The notes below the pieces were generated by a model. The model saw only the letters and a list, made by a program, of their open reading frames with translations, was not told the origin of the DNA and made no database searches. Positions 34,704-44,234 of a DNA stretch of 64,000 bases are shown piece after piece. Source of the stretch: Tetmemena sp. SeJ-2015 (taxonomy: Eukaryota > Ciliophora > Spirotrichea > Sporadotrichida > Oxytrichidae); assembly GCA_027382625.1 (NCBI GenBank), contig JAJKFJ010020788.1, forward strand, positions 124,001-188,000, read 5' to 3'. How positions within the stretch are numbered: the first letter of the stretch is position 1; each line of letters starts with the position of its first letter. A program made the translations under genes and the position numbers.

Positions 34704-37230
34704 ATGAAATCTTTGGCAACTCTCTTGCTGTTGACTGCTGCGGCCTCCGCACTCCAGCTAAATAAAGGATAAACAAGACTAGCTAATTTCACAAACCTTC
34801 TTTCAAGAGCTCAGCAAACCAACACTGGTTAGGGTTGCCAAGAGGCCATCAAGAGGATTTGGAGACCTCTCAAATTCGACTACAATACTTTTTAATTTTG
34901 TAATACAGTTATTGGAAGCGGGAGATAGTTCAATGACCCAGACTATTAACTCACTCTTGACGGAATTATTTGAATAATTTTATGATATTTTTAATGTTCT
35001 GGCCCCAATTCGCAGATAAAGAGGATTGGATGAGTTAGTATGAGATCTTCAGAGCAAGAATGAAGTTCCCCACTGCTACTTTGTTCGGCGATAAAAACTA
35101 AGTGCTTCCACTCGATATGGATTAAACCATATTTTTCATTTATGATTAGGGCTAGTTGGGCGACTGTTACTTTATCGCCTCTTGCGCAGCTGCAGCTGAG
35201 TGGGAAGCTAGAATAAAAAAGATATTTGTGACCTTAGGATTATAACAAAGAGGGAATCATTGTAGTCAAAGGAATTAATATTTCTTCTATCTTTAATGGT
35301 GCTTGGACTCCAACAAACTTATCACATTTAAAATAGTTATAGTCTCTTTCATTAAATAACTATTGTGATAGATGACTATCTTCCCTTCGTGAAGAAAAGT
35401 AACCCTCCTAAACTCATCTTCGATGGCCTATCCGATTCTAACTCTCTGTGGGGACCTTTCATAGAAAAAGTGTGGGCTAAGGTCCATGGCAACTATGACA
35501 TTATTCAAGGAGGTGTCAACAATGTTTATTAATTATTTTCTATTCTTTTAAGGTGGAGGAGCTGAAGTGTTCCAGTTTTTATTTGGACTTCCCACTACTA
35601 GCTATAACAAAAACGAGAGTTAGTGGAAGACTGCTGATGATATCTTCAAAATCGTCTCACAGGCCGATAAGTAAATTTAAAGTATTTTCTAAATCAGGAA
35701 TTCGCTTTAAATTACACCACTTTACTAGTACATAATGTACGCAAGTGTTCCAGGAGAATCAGTGTTATATATTTTAAATGATTAGAGAGGGAAATCACTT
35801 ATAAACTAATTAATATGGCTTGGCTAAATCACACGCCTATACCTTACTCTAAAAATAAAGATTTAAGTAACTAAGAGTTGAATATTTTAATCTTACTCTC
35901 TAGCCATATTATATATAACGCAGATAAAACTGAGAAGGCTAGACTTTTCAGATGCCGCAACCCCTGGGGCAAAGACGGAGATTACTTATTTTTACAATGG
36001 AATTTATCATATTTTATATAATCTGGCGCGATAATTCCACTCTCTGGGCTGACAAAGTGAACAACTATGCAAGTAAAAAAATAAATAATATTTGTGCAGG
36101 CTAGTTACCCTACACTAATAACACTGAAGATAAAGGTAATAAGTTTTTTTATTGCAAGATGGAATCTTTTTCATAGACCAAGCCTCGTTCCAAGATAGTT
36201 TCTCTTAAGTATAAGTCATCTTCTGGAACGATGATTACGTGAGCACCACCTCAAACGTTTGGAATGATCAACTCAACTTCGGCAACTCTTTCACATTCAA
36301 TTTAGACGCAACCTACGATGGCTACTTCGGAGTATATAAAAGTAGCAAAGTTCCAAATTATGTTTAAGAGTTGACTTCTACAACCCCAAGATGTTTATAT
36401 TTAATGTATCCTCAGGGCTGCAGAAATGGATCAACCTTCGCTGATGTGACTATAATTAAAGATGGAAAAAGAGTCAACAGTTTCAGAGTTTACGACTACA
36501 ATAATTATGGCTTCGTCAAGGACACCTGGACCAAGGCAAAATAAGTTTACTGAATAATTACCTTAGATTTAAAATACGTTGTCTTAGTCTAAGCAACCTG
36601 GCAACTCAATTATTTATCTCTAACTTTTAAATGATGTGAGGGACTACGCTTTTAGAACTTTCCTCCCATCAGCTGCTAAGTTCACCATCACCCAGACCAC
36701 TAGCAAGAGTGCTACTGAATAGCAAGCTGCGTTGGGTGGGGCTCTCCTCTAGGAAGCACTTAAAGCTGCTTTTGATATCCCTGATGCAAAAATGGGATTC
36801 AGCATGAAGAGGAACTATCTCCCAGGAACCCTCAGTTACTACTTCGGCTATTCAGGAGCTCCTAAGAAGGTGTGCAATTTAACAAAATTAATGTATGCTA
36901 GTTCTCAACCACTCTGATTGGAATCGGTGATGGAGAATCGGCAATCAACTCTGACAGAGACGTAAGCAAATGCTATAAGTCGACTTCTTTGGAAACTGAC
37001 GGAAGAACTAAGTCCTCTATGTTTTTATTATAAGACTACCTACACATGCGGCTGCTAGGTAGCCGAAAATGAGGTTTGCTTTAAAAAAATTTAATTTTGT
37101 CTGCAACTATTTAATAACCATGCCAAAGACAGTTTCAACTTGGGTAAATAGTAACTGGAGCTACAATTACTATTGCAAGTTAGTTTTGCAAAAAATATTA
37201 TTGCAAAAAATTTTTTAAAAGTCAGTTTGA
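34704..37230 (+). CDS. Secreted calpain-family protease, copy G
   Basis: ATG 34704 starts a signal peptide (MKSLATLLLLTAAASA). The core is complete: QGQLGDCYF, YGLAKSHAY, RCRNPWG. TGA is at 37228, with a short extra tail after the usual YYCK end. IESs: 34889-34906 AATAC; 34967-34995 AAT; 35125-35148 GATTA; 35276-35297 AAT; 35320-35361 AACT; 35515-35554 AGGT; 35674-35724 TA; 35758-35788 GAGA; 35851-35899 CTTACTCT; 35986-35995 TTAC; 36004-36022 AAT; 36072-36098 TGCA; 36132-36160 AGAT; 36334-36371 GAGT; 36395-36407 ATGT; 36544-36576 AAAATA; 36611-36632 AAT; 36876-36898 TGC; 37013-37034 AAG; 37080-37104 TGC. One extra T near 35233 breaks the frame. The IES found in other copies before the ARAR motif is absent here. 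Confidence 0.87.
35276..35297 (+). other. 22-bp IES, calpain G, pointer AAT at KG|MVLG
   Basis: The longest version at this site. Removal gives KGMVLGLQQTIVIDD. Confidence 0.75.
35851..35899 (+). other. IES, calpain G, pointer CTTACTCT
   Basis: 49 bp with an 8-bp repeat. Removal gives SHAYTLLSSHIIYN. Confidence 0.87.
35986..35995 (+). other. 10-bp IES, calpain G, pointer TTAC
   Basis: The shortest IES in the window. Removal gives KDGDYNGI in the frame used downstream. Confidence 0.68.
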
Positions 37231-37542
37231 TATTACAAGCCAGACTTCTAAATAAATATATTGCTTCTGAGGAGCAACCTACAAGAAATATAGATATGAA
37301 TACTTTCTCCCCTAATCGAAAACTCTTGAGAGTTCGAAATTAGAGCGATCGGATTCGTATTGCAAGTTATTCAAATTTATTTACTTAAAGCACCAGATGC
37401 TTCGCTAATCTTATTTAATTAAGAAGCTAGCTGGTGGTTGTCTTTAGTATTTAGTAAGGTTATTTAAGTCTTTATTGATAACAAATTTCATAATTAATCA
37501 AGTTATATTTAGCTGGTGTGTGTACATGAATATTTTCTACAG

Positions 37543-38900
37543 ATAGAGAAGATTGTAATGATGAAGAAGTATCGATAGCTTTGAAAGACTACTACAACAT
37601 CAATTACATTGGAACCATCTATGTTGGCAACCCTCCATAGAAGTTAAGAGCTATATTTGACACAGGCTCTACTAATATATGGGTACTCTCGAAGGGATGC
37701 CAAAGTTGTAGAACTTAAGATGAGCTTATGAGTTAAAATCTGTGTTACGAGACTTAAAAGAGCTGAAGTTTCTCTCCAAGTGGAGTAGCCTGTATGGTTC
37801 AGTTTGGCTCAGGAAGTGTTAAGGGTTACTTCGCTAAAGGACGATTTCAGACTTGGAGGTAGCGGATTAGAACCATCATAGAGTAAGTACAAGTTATTTT
37901 TGAAACCTATCCATACCTGAGTTAATTACTCTTATTAATTTCTTATCTGATTCTAGTTAATGGGCAAGCAGTTCACGATGTGATACATATAAAGGAATAA
38001 ACTTTTGGAGTGGCACGTGTGGAACAAGTCTTCGATGAGACTTTTGACGCTATAATCGGTTTGGCATATCCCTAGATGTCGAACAGTCTTGAGCTTGGAA
38101 AACCTATCTTCGATACTCTGATGGATTAAGAGCTAAAATTATTAAAATTGTAAAAGCTTTTGAACTTAAACACTTTTTCATTCTATATGGCTCTAAACGA
38201 TCACGAGTAATCTGAGCTTATCTTTGGATGGGTTGATGAAAAGAAATTCATAAAGCCCATGATTTGGCATAAAGTAGTGAATCAATTCTTCTGGCAGCTT
38301 CAGCTGGATGATATCTTGGTAAGAAATAAATGAGTTCAATTTACAACATTTTCAATAGGTGAATGGGAAATCAATTGGATATTGTGGACAAGATAAAGTG
38401 AAATGTACAATAACTCCTGATTCTGGAACATCTACAATAGCTTTCCCATCCAAGGCTTTTGAGATTATCAAACCTCTGATTCCAGACAGAAAATTCTGTG
38501 TTTCACCTAAAAATCTAGGCACCCTCACGTAAGATTATTTATAGCAATATCTTATCTTTAGGTTTGTAATTAATGGACACAACTATGAAATCCCATCCAT
38601 CACTTCATGGAGGTAATTTATTTAGACTGAATTAATCATTTTAGAGAGTGTCAGATGACTTTTTCTTCTGGAGCTACAAATGCGTAATGAGTATATCTGC
38701 TCTTGATATCGAATAAAGAAATTGGTAAGCTCGAATTAGAAACTTAGTTTATATAATTTTGTAGCGAGAACATGTTCATCGTGGGAGATACATTTATGAG
38801 TCTGTTTTATACAGTCTTCGATAGAGACAATAACTAAGTAGGTCTAGCTTAAGCAGTCCACAGCAAATAAGAGGAAGATGAAACTGGATCTTTCATTTGA
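37543..38900 (+). CDS. Pepsin-type aspartic protease (family A1), 5' exon not identified
   Basis: Both catalytic Asp motifs are present: FDTGSTNIWVLSKGC and PDSGTSTIAFPS. YVGNPPQ, FGSGSVKGYF, AIIGLAYP and MFIVGDTFM flank them as expected for the family. The first visible exon follows a splice acceptor ending at 37542, so the start lies upstream and is unresolved. Introns: 37883-37956, 38319-38358, 38529-38561, 38613-38646, 38725-38764. A 33-bp stretch at about 38128-38160, bounded by TAAA, is probably an IES but could be coding. One extra base near 37839 shifts the frame. Stop is TGA 38898. The near absence of IESs contrasts with the calpain neighbours. Confidence 0.85.
37883..37956 (+). other. 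Intron 1 of the aspartic protease
   Basis: GTAAGT donor and TTCTAG acceptor. Removal joins EPSQ to INGQAVHD. No direct repeat spans the junction, so it is an intron rather than an IES. Confidence 0.75.
38319..38358 (+). other. Intron 2 of the aspartic protease
   Basis: GTAAGA donor and CAATAG acceptor, 40 bp. Removal joins LDDIL to VNGKSIG in frame. Confidence 0.8.
38529..38561 (+). other. Intron 3 of the aspartic protease
   Basis: GTAAGA donor and TCTTTAG acceptor, 33 bp. Removal joins GTLT to FVINGHNYE. Confidence 0.75.
38725..38764 (+). other. Intron 5 of the aspartic protease
   Basis: GTAAGC donor and TTGTAG acceptor, 40 bp. Removal creates NCENMFIVGD, restoring the conserved Cys near the C-terminus. 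Confidence 0.75.
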
Positions 38901-39069
38901 GCATCATTATTCGAATAATCCTTTCATTCATTTATTCCTTAATTTAAAATAACTTTATTGTTGAGAAGAGCTTAACAAATCATTAGTAAATTATTGCAAA
39001 ATATAATTAATCTACTACACTTTGAAAGATATTTAAAACAATTTATTATTGGAATGCAAAATATTTAAA

Positions 39070-39310
39070 GCCCTCGATAGGTTTTGATCTTCACTTTTCT
39101 TACCCTCTTCTGCTCCTTATCACTATGAGGCCTCAACGGTGTCAAAACGATTAGAAAGCAGTCTTTTGCAAACATTAACCGCCCAGATACAGGTAAGACC
39201 AATTCTCTATTCCTTGGCTCTATAAATTAATCTTTGCACTCCTAAATTCTATCCAAACATGAAAAGCCAAAACTTATATAAGCTCTTCTCCTCTTCTTCT
39301 TTCAACTTAT
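39070..39310 (-). CDS. Possible minus-strand coding segment, unknown
   Basis: The minus strand reads open with balanced composition, including FIEPRNRELVLPVSGRL, FAKDCFLIVLTPLRP and KEQKRVRKVKIKTYRG. No start, pointer or family could be assigned. It may be a lone MDS of another gene. The plus strand here gives only short, unconvincing frames. Low confidence. Confidence 0.3.
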
Positions 39311-39652
39311 TAAGAGTAATTAAATTACACGCAGTTGCGATGCTTAAATAAGGAATAGTTATGCCTTCTAATTTAGGAGCAAATAACCTGGCATAACTTT
39401 AAGGAAGCAACAGTGAGTAACTCCAATTATTCCAGGGCAGTGAGGGCAAGCAACTTAAATATTTTTCCTTTTTAATGAACTACGAATCGCACTGGAAAAG
39501 GTTAAAAGTGACAGTAAATAGAGAGCTATAACTATACAGACACTTTCTAGTAAAATATATTTATCTCTCTTCAATTCTATAAAGATAAAATTATCGAATG
39601 CTCTGAGGATAGAGAAAAAATTAATTTTGATATAAATTGTGCTTATTTATTT
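39311..39652. other. Unassigned segment before the C-terminal block
   Basis: Partly open on the plus strand (for example ECSEDREKINFDINC just before the pointer), but not joined to any gene model. It may be an MDS of another part of the scrambled gene or eliminated DNA. Confidence 0.35.
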
Positions 39653-39663
39653 TACACCTATGC
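39653..39663 (+). other. Pointer TACACCTATGC, C-terminal block copy
   Basis: An 11-bp word identical to 44172-44182, in the same codon phase at both sites. It marks the 5' edge of the C-terminal MDS block although that block lies 4.5 kb upstream of its partner, which is the mark of a permuted (scrambled) gene. Confidence 0.75.
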
Positions 39664-40970
39664 AGCGATGTTAGTTGTTGGATCTTCATTCCCTTTCGCT
39701 TAATTGACATTTGCAATATTTTAAACTGTTATCGTAAGCTTTAGAATCCCTATTTACTTTTTTAGACAATAATTTTCCTGGTGAGAGTACGTCCCTTTAC
39801 AACGGGTGAATTGAATTTCCTATTTCTTATTAACGAGGTATCTTGTTTAGTAGCTTTCCTAGTGTCTTATGTTTTCCTAAATGACTACACTGAAGAAGAG
39901 GGAGTGAAGATTTGTAAGTTTTGGAAGTTTGCTTATTTATTACTTTTAGCTTGGACAATCATTTCAATTGTGGCATTAGGAATCCTGATAAATTTCATAT
40001 TCGTGATTAAGGATCTAGTACAAAGATCATTCTTTCAGTGAAGCGTACTTGGAAGAGTCTCAGAAATATCCGAACCATTATCAGCAAAGCAGTTAAGAAT
40101 TTAAGAGACATCAATTCTGGAAAAGCCAATGAAGATACTTTATTTAAATTTAGAGGACTAAACCAAACCACTCACTTAAGCAAGAAGGAGCACCATCTAT
40201 ATGAACCAATTCGTTTCAGCTCATCTTAAATTCATTTTAGTTAAAGCAAATGGCTTTCCGACTTTCAATAACTAAGCAGGTAGAGGTGGTCCTAATGCCT
40301 CTCAAACCTTATCATATCGAGAAATGCTTTCTAATTAAGTACTCAACACTAACGATTCGATGTTCATGGTCACCAACAGCAATTCAAACGACATCAATAA
40401 TGTTATGAAGCCAGAGGAAGTGGATCCGAATGACTACTATTGCAAAGTATTATTTTAAGATTATCATAATTGAATCTATTTACATATTGGCGATATCAAT
40501 TCTAATGGAATCAACACCTCAACTCAATTAAGAAGGAATACTATATTAAAGGAAAATGATTAATATGATGCTTGTTTAATAACTTCTAATTAAAAATAAC
40601 TAATCTTTATTTAAAAAAGGGTATTTAAGTATTGGTAAACACCTCAAGCTAGTTAGAGAGGCAGATAAATGCACTACGAAAAATGAGCGAGAACAATATC
40701 TTAGCTGCAAAGGTTAAGGCAACTAATAATTTTGGGGAAAATAATAATCAATCAAATATGGTGGACAGCAAGAAGTGGTTCAAACAACAGCAACTACAAG
40801 CTACTACTAAGTACTAAATGAAGGTTAGAACGATCATCCATAACAGTGTGATGTTTGATTAGTTTAGTTACTTATCTGAGTCAGTGTCCTAGACGAGTGC
40901 TATGAGTGGTCGAAGACACCTTGGTTCCTCAGAAGATCAAAGACATCTCAACCCCAAGCCTCCAACTTGA
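39653..40970 (+). CDS. Scrambled membrane-protein gene: C-terminal MDS block (copy 1)
   Basis: The block starts at pointer TACACCTATGC (39653-39663) and encodes AAMLVVGSSFPFAQLTFA, then, after an intron at 39734-39765, FLVRVRPFTTGELNFLFLI and further membrane segments and a polar cytoplasmic tail to TGA 40968. This is the C-terminal half of the multi-pass region typical of large ciliate Cys-rich/LamG membrane proteins. The same 11-bp word ends the middle block at 44172-44182, and joining gives FLFRRYTYAAMLVVGSS in frame. An IES at 40443-40489 (TATTG) is also seen in copy 2. A missing A near 40026 breaks the frame, whereas copy 2 is intact there. Confidence 0.75.
39734..39765 (+). other. Intron in the C-terminal block
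   Basis: GTAAGC donor and TTTTTTAG acceptor, 32 bp. Removal avoids an in-frame TGA and joins FAIFQTVI to TIIFLVRVRPF. Confidence 0.75.
40443..40489 (+). other. IES in C-terminal block copy 1, pointer TATTG
   Basis: 47 bp, AT-rich, flanked by TATTG. The matching IES in copy 2 is 49 bp at the same place, so it predates the duplication. Confidence 0.6.
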
Positions 40971-41067
40971 GTGAGTTGATTAACACGGAGGACTTCGGTC
41001 CTCTTAAGTTTAACATATAACACGCAAGACGCTAGTTCGTCTAAAATGCGTTGTTATTATTATTATT
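40971..41067. other. Junction between duplicated C-terminal blocks, with two hairpins
   Basis: Locally GC-rich compared with its surroundings. GAGGAC-TTCG-GTCCTC forms a 6-bp stem with a cTTCGg tetraloop, and AGACG/CGTCT forms a second stem nested between AACACGCA and TGCGTTGTT. A TTA/ATT microsatellite of six units follows, directly at the start of copy 2. It may be a recombination breakpoint, a small structured RNA or an assembly join. I do not recognise an RNA family. Confidence 0.45.
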
Positions 41068-42601
41068 ATTATTTCAATTGTGGCATTAGGAATCCTGATA
41101 AATTTCATATTCGTGATTAAGGATCTAGTACAAAAGATCATTCTTTCAGTGAAGCGTACTTGGAAGAGTCTCAGAAACATCCGAACCATTATCAGCAAAG
41201 CAGTTAAGAATTTAAGAGACATCAATTCTGGAAAGGCCAATGAAGAAACTTTATTTAAATTTAGAGGACTAAACGAAACCACTCACTTAAGCCAGAAGGA
41301 GCACCATCTATATGAACCAATTCGTTTCAGCTCATCTTTAATTCATTTTAGTTAAAGCAAATGGCTTTCCAATGTTCAATAACCAAGCTGGCGGAGGTGG
41401 TCATAATAGTAATGCCTCTCAAACCTTATCATATCGAGAAATGCTTTCTAATTAAGTGCTCAACACTAACGATTCGATGTTCATGGTCACCAACAGCAAT
41501 TCAATAGACATCAATAATGTTATGAAGCCAGAGGAAGTGGATCCGAATGACTATTATTGCAAAGTATTATTTTAACATCATCCTAATTTAATCTATTTAC
41601 ACATATTGGCGATATCAATTCTAATGGAATCAACACCTCAATTCTATCAAGAAGGAATACTAATTAAAGGAAAATGATTAATATGAAACTTGTTAAATAC
41701 TTCTAAGCTTAGAAAAGTAACTATCTTTAATTTAAAAAAGGGCTTTTGACGAGTCACTTGAGTAAACCAGCCCAAGCTAGTTAGAGAGGCAGATAAATGC
41801 ACTACGAAAAATGAGCGAGAGCAATATCTTAGCTGGGAAAGGTTAAGGCAACTTAAGCGTTGGAGAATTCTTAGGGGAGACCAATGACTAGTTGTTTTCT
41901 CCAGACGGCAAATTCCAAGGAGAGGACAGCTTCACTCAGTTCCTCAAAAATTAACAACTCAGAAAGCAGACAGATAAAGGTGAAGAGAGCAAGATTATAT
42001 AGGGTGGCAATAGTCCAATTAAGAATAGAAGAAGAAACTAGGGTAATAATAGCAGGCCCATGAATAAAAAGAGGAAGGTGAGCTTCACAACCACAGACCA
42101 TCAGTAGATCTTGAACTTTTAGAATTAAGCAGACCCAAGATTTACAGAAAAAGGTAACTTTTAAAACCCCAAACAGAGATACTCTGATCAATCTTAGCAA
42201 AGTATGAATCAATTCTTGGCTAGTTCTTAAGCTCAAATGAAACTTTTTATTTTAAAGCAAGAACTATTTAAAAATGAACACGGGAATTAACAGATTCCAA
42301 CAGTCGATAGCCTCAGAAACATAAGATACTGCTCAAGCAATAATGTAAGACAAATACTAGTATTTTTTAACTCTCCTAATTTAGCGAGACTGATGTTGGA
42401 CTTGTAAATTAGGCAAGATCCCCAATTAAGAACAGGACTAAAAGAGACAAGCAGAGATATAACTAGATCAACCCATATTAAAATTAAAGCGAAGAAAAAA
42501 GCAATCCTCTGACCTCTTTAAGGAAAGATCAAGTCTCCTATAACAAAACTTTTGATAGCATCTCCTCTATAAACAAATCTTAGACATCTAATTTGAAATG
42601 A
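41068..42601 (+). CDS. C-terminal MDS block, duplicated copy 2 (5' truncated)
   Basis: From 41068 the sequence repeats copy 1 from about 39960 (SIVALGILINFIFVIKD, then KRTWKSLRNIRTIISK, SQTLSYREMLSN) with scattered differences. After about 41830 it diverges into a longer, polar, Gln/Asn/Lys-rich cytoplasmic tail, and the likely TGA is at 42599. An IES at 41560-41608 (TATTG) gives YYWRYQF in frame, and a probable 10-bp IES lies in 41339-41355. The first transmembrane segments are missing, so this is a partial duplication, an alternative 3' MDS set or a collapsed second haplotype. A possible intron near 42351 leaves the last part uncertain. Confidence 0.6.
41560..41608 (+). other. IES in C-terminal block copy 2, pointer TATTG
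   Basis: 49 bp between TATTG repeats. Removal joins PNDYY to WRYQFQW in the open frame. It is homologous to 40443-40489. Confidence 0.6.
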
Positions 42602-42689
42602 GTTATTTATAAAGATCATAATTAAATAGCTACTAATTTTTCATCTCTTTCATTAATACAATTTTTTCTGAACCTCTAAAGTTTTAGGA

Positions 42690-42699
42690 TTCATAAGAT
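42690..42699 (+). other. Pointer TTCATAAGAT, middle block copy
   Basis: The 5' edge of the middle block. It is identical to the reverse complement of 44225-44234, in the same codon phase. Confidence 0.75.
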
Positions 42700-44182
42700 C
42701 CAAAATGGACTGATGTGTATTTGGAGGACAAAAAATCATGTGATGAAGTGTGTGGCGATGGTTTCAACATGGGAATCTACGAGTGCGATGATGGCAATAA
42801 TGAAGATGGAGACGGTTGCGATTCGAACTGTTAAATTGAAAACAACTGGAGCGCCTCTGGTGGCTCTTAAACCACAAAAGATGTAACAAAGTATATAGGA
42901 TCAGTTATCTCAGTCTCTGAAATTGTGAGCTAGGGAGAGGGGTATGGCTACATGGATATTAGTTACAATATACTGACTAGTGCTTCTAAACCAAGTTTCA
43001 AAGAAGATGAGGATATAAGTGTTCAAGTGAAAGGCAGCTCTGCTTCCTACTCCTACTAAATAAAGATGGCAGTCTTGAACAAGACCTCAGGATAACAATT
43101 TGTGAGACTTTCTTATAACATTTACTTTTCCACAAGTACAATAGATCCAGAGGTAAAACTAATCCGATTATATTTACACAATTCTTATAGCGTTTTGAAG
43201 TGAAATTCTTAAAGAAATCTCTTTTCGTTGCATTTGATGGCAAATGGGTATCTCCAATAGAGACATTTTTGTTTAAAATACCCCCGGTAATTAAAAATTG
43301 TCGAGTAACCTTTTATAGTACACGAGAGAGAGCGCAGCTAAGGGGCAAATTGCAGCTGTCATGTAATCCTTCGAGCAAGTTATGCTTGTGGTCATGATTG
43401 TTAACCTAGGCCTTTCAACGCTACTTGGACAGGGTCTTCAGCACATGTGGAACCTAATCAACTACTTGCAGATTCTTTACTTCCTGCCTCTAATGAAAGT
43501 CAACTTTCACTCTCTGACTAAAGACGCTTTTAACCTTCTCGCATTTACTAATGCAGACTTCTTCTAAACCCTGCCGCAGATGTTCGATGTTGTCATTAAT
43601 TTCAATAACATCAAGTGGGTGCAGCTGGATCAGAGCTATACAGATCTTAATATTGAAGGACCTCTTTTAATTGGAAACTACTATTAGAAACTGGAATCTA
43701 TAAATAAGACATATATCCTTATATTTGGAAGTATTCATTATGATAGGTATGAGCTACCCCGTCATTTAATTTTATTTACTTGGCCCAGAAGTACATAAAG
43801 CAGAAGCTGATGAAAGAATTTTTTGTGCGTATTTGGCGAACGATGACTTATAACTTCCCTCTCGGATTTTTGAACGAAATGTACCTAGAGCTTGCAGTTT
43901 GTGTGTGGCTGAATATAGTTAAGGGGCTGTAATTCAGAAACTCAGATCAAATGGTTTGTTCTCTCTTGGCAATCAGTGTAATGATGTGCGTCACAGTTTA
44001 CCCAATTCTTAACTTAGCTATTATAATGAAGTTTTTCAATTCAGTGCCTACTGAGCACTTTGAAACTCAGTTCGGTACTATCTATTTAAAAAATTAATCA
44101 TTGAACAGACTCGATTTTCAAGGAATAAAACTACAAACCAAATGTGGAATCCCATTTTCCTTTTCAGAAGATACACCTATGC
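42690..44182 (+). CDS. Scrambled membrane-protein gene: middle MDS block (DUF4215 plus membrane region)
   Basis: The block begins at pointer TTCATAAGAT (42690-42699) and reads DPKWTDVYLEDKKSCDEVCG, then GDGFNMGIYECDDGN and a DGDGCDSNC block, a DUF4215-type Cys motif. Membrane segments follow (VMLVVMIVNLGLSTLLG, LINYLQILYFLPL, FLNEMYLELAVCVWLNI), then NPIFLFRRYTYA. It ends at pointer TACACCTATGC (44172-44182). Introns: 43153-43190 and 43747-43788. Frame breaks near 43325 (GA repeat) and 44097 (A run) look like small sequence errors. It belongs between the minus-strand N-terminal block and the upstream C-terminal block. Confidence 0.75.
43153..43190 (+). other. Intron 1 in the middle block
   Basis: GTAAAA donor and CTTATAG acceptor, 38 bp. 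Removal joins STIDPE to RFEVKFLKK. Confidence 0.65.
43747..43788 (+). other. Intron 2 in the middle block
   Basis: GTATGA donor and GGCCCAG acceptor, 42 bp. Removal joins GSIHYD to KYIKQKLMKEF. Confidence 0.7.
44172..44182 (+). other. Pointer TACACCTATGC, middle block copy
   Basis: The 3' edge of the middle MDS block. Recombination with 39653-39663 joins NPIFLFRRYTYA to AMLVVGSS. Plus-strand sequence after it loses family similarity. Confidence 0.75.
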
Positions 44183-44224
44183 TAAAAAATATTCTTTCCA
44201 ATTCTCTTTGATCTAATTTGTTTC

Positions 44225-44234
44225 ATCTTATGAA
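44225..44234 (-). other. Pointer TTCATAAGAT, inverted N-terminal block copy
   Basis: The 3' edge of the minus-strand N-terminal block. Joining to 42690-42699 requires inversion and restores a Cys-rich to DUF4215 transition with no frame change. Confidence 0.75.

Noticed and set aside
1..37230. Interpreting the calpain interruptions as introns
   Set aside because: Most lack GT...AG, and the edges are direct repeats of 2-9 bp that fit pointers. Genuine introns here (aspartic protease) look different.
1..37230. Paramecium-type genome with only TA-bounded IESs
   Set aside because: Only a few junctions have TA. Most pointers are longer and varied, and a scrambled gene is present, which points to a hypotrich.
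43997..44182. The plus-strand frame change near 44097 as a gene end
   Set aside because: One extra A in the run restores a family-like sequence up to the pointer TACACCTATGC, so it is likely a homopolymer error.
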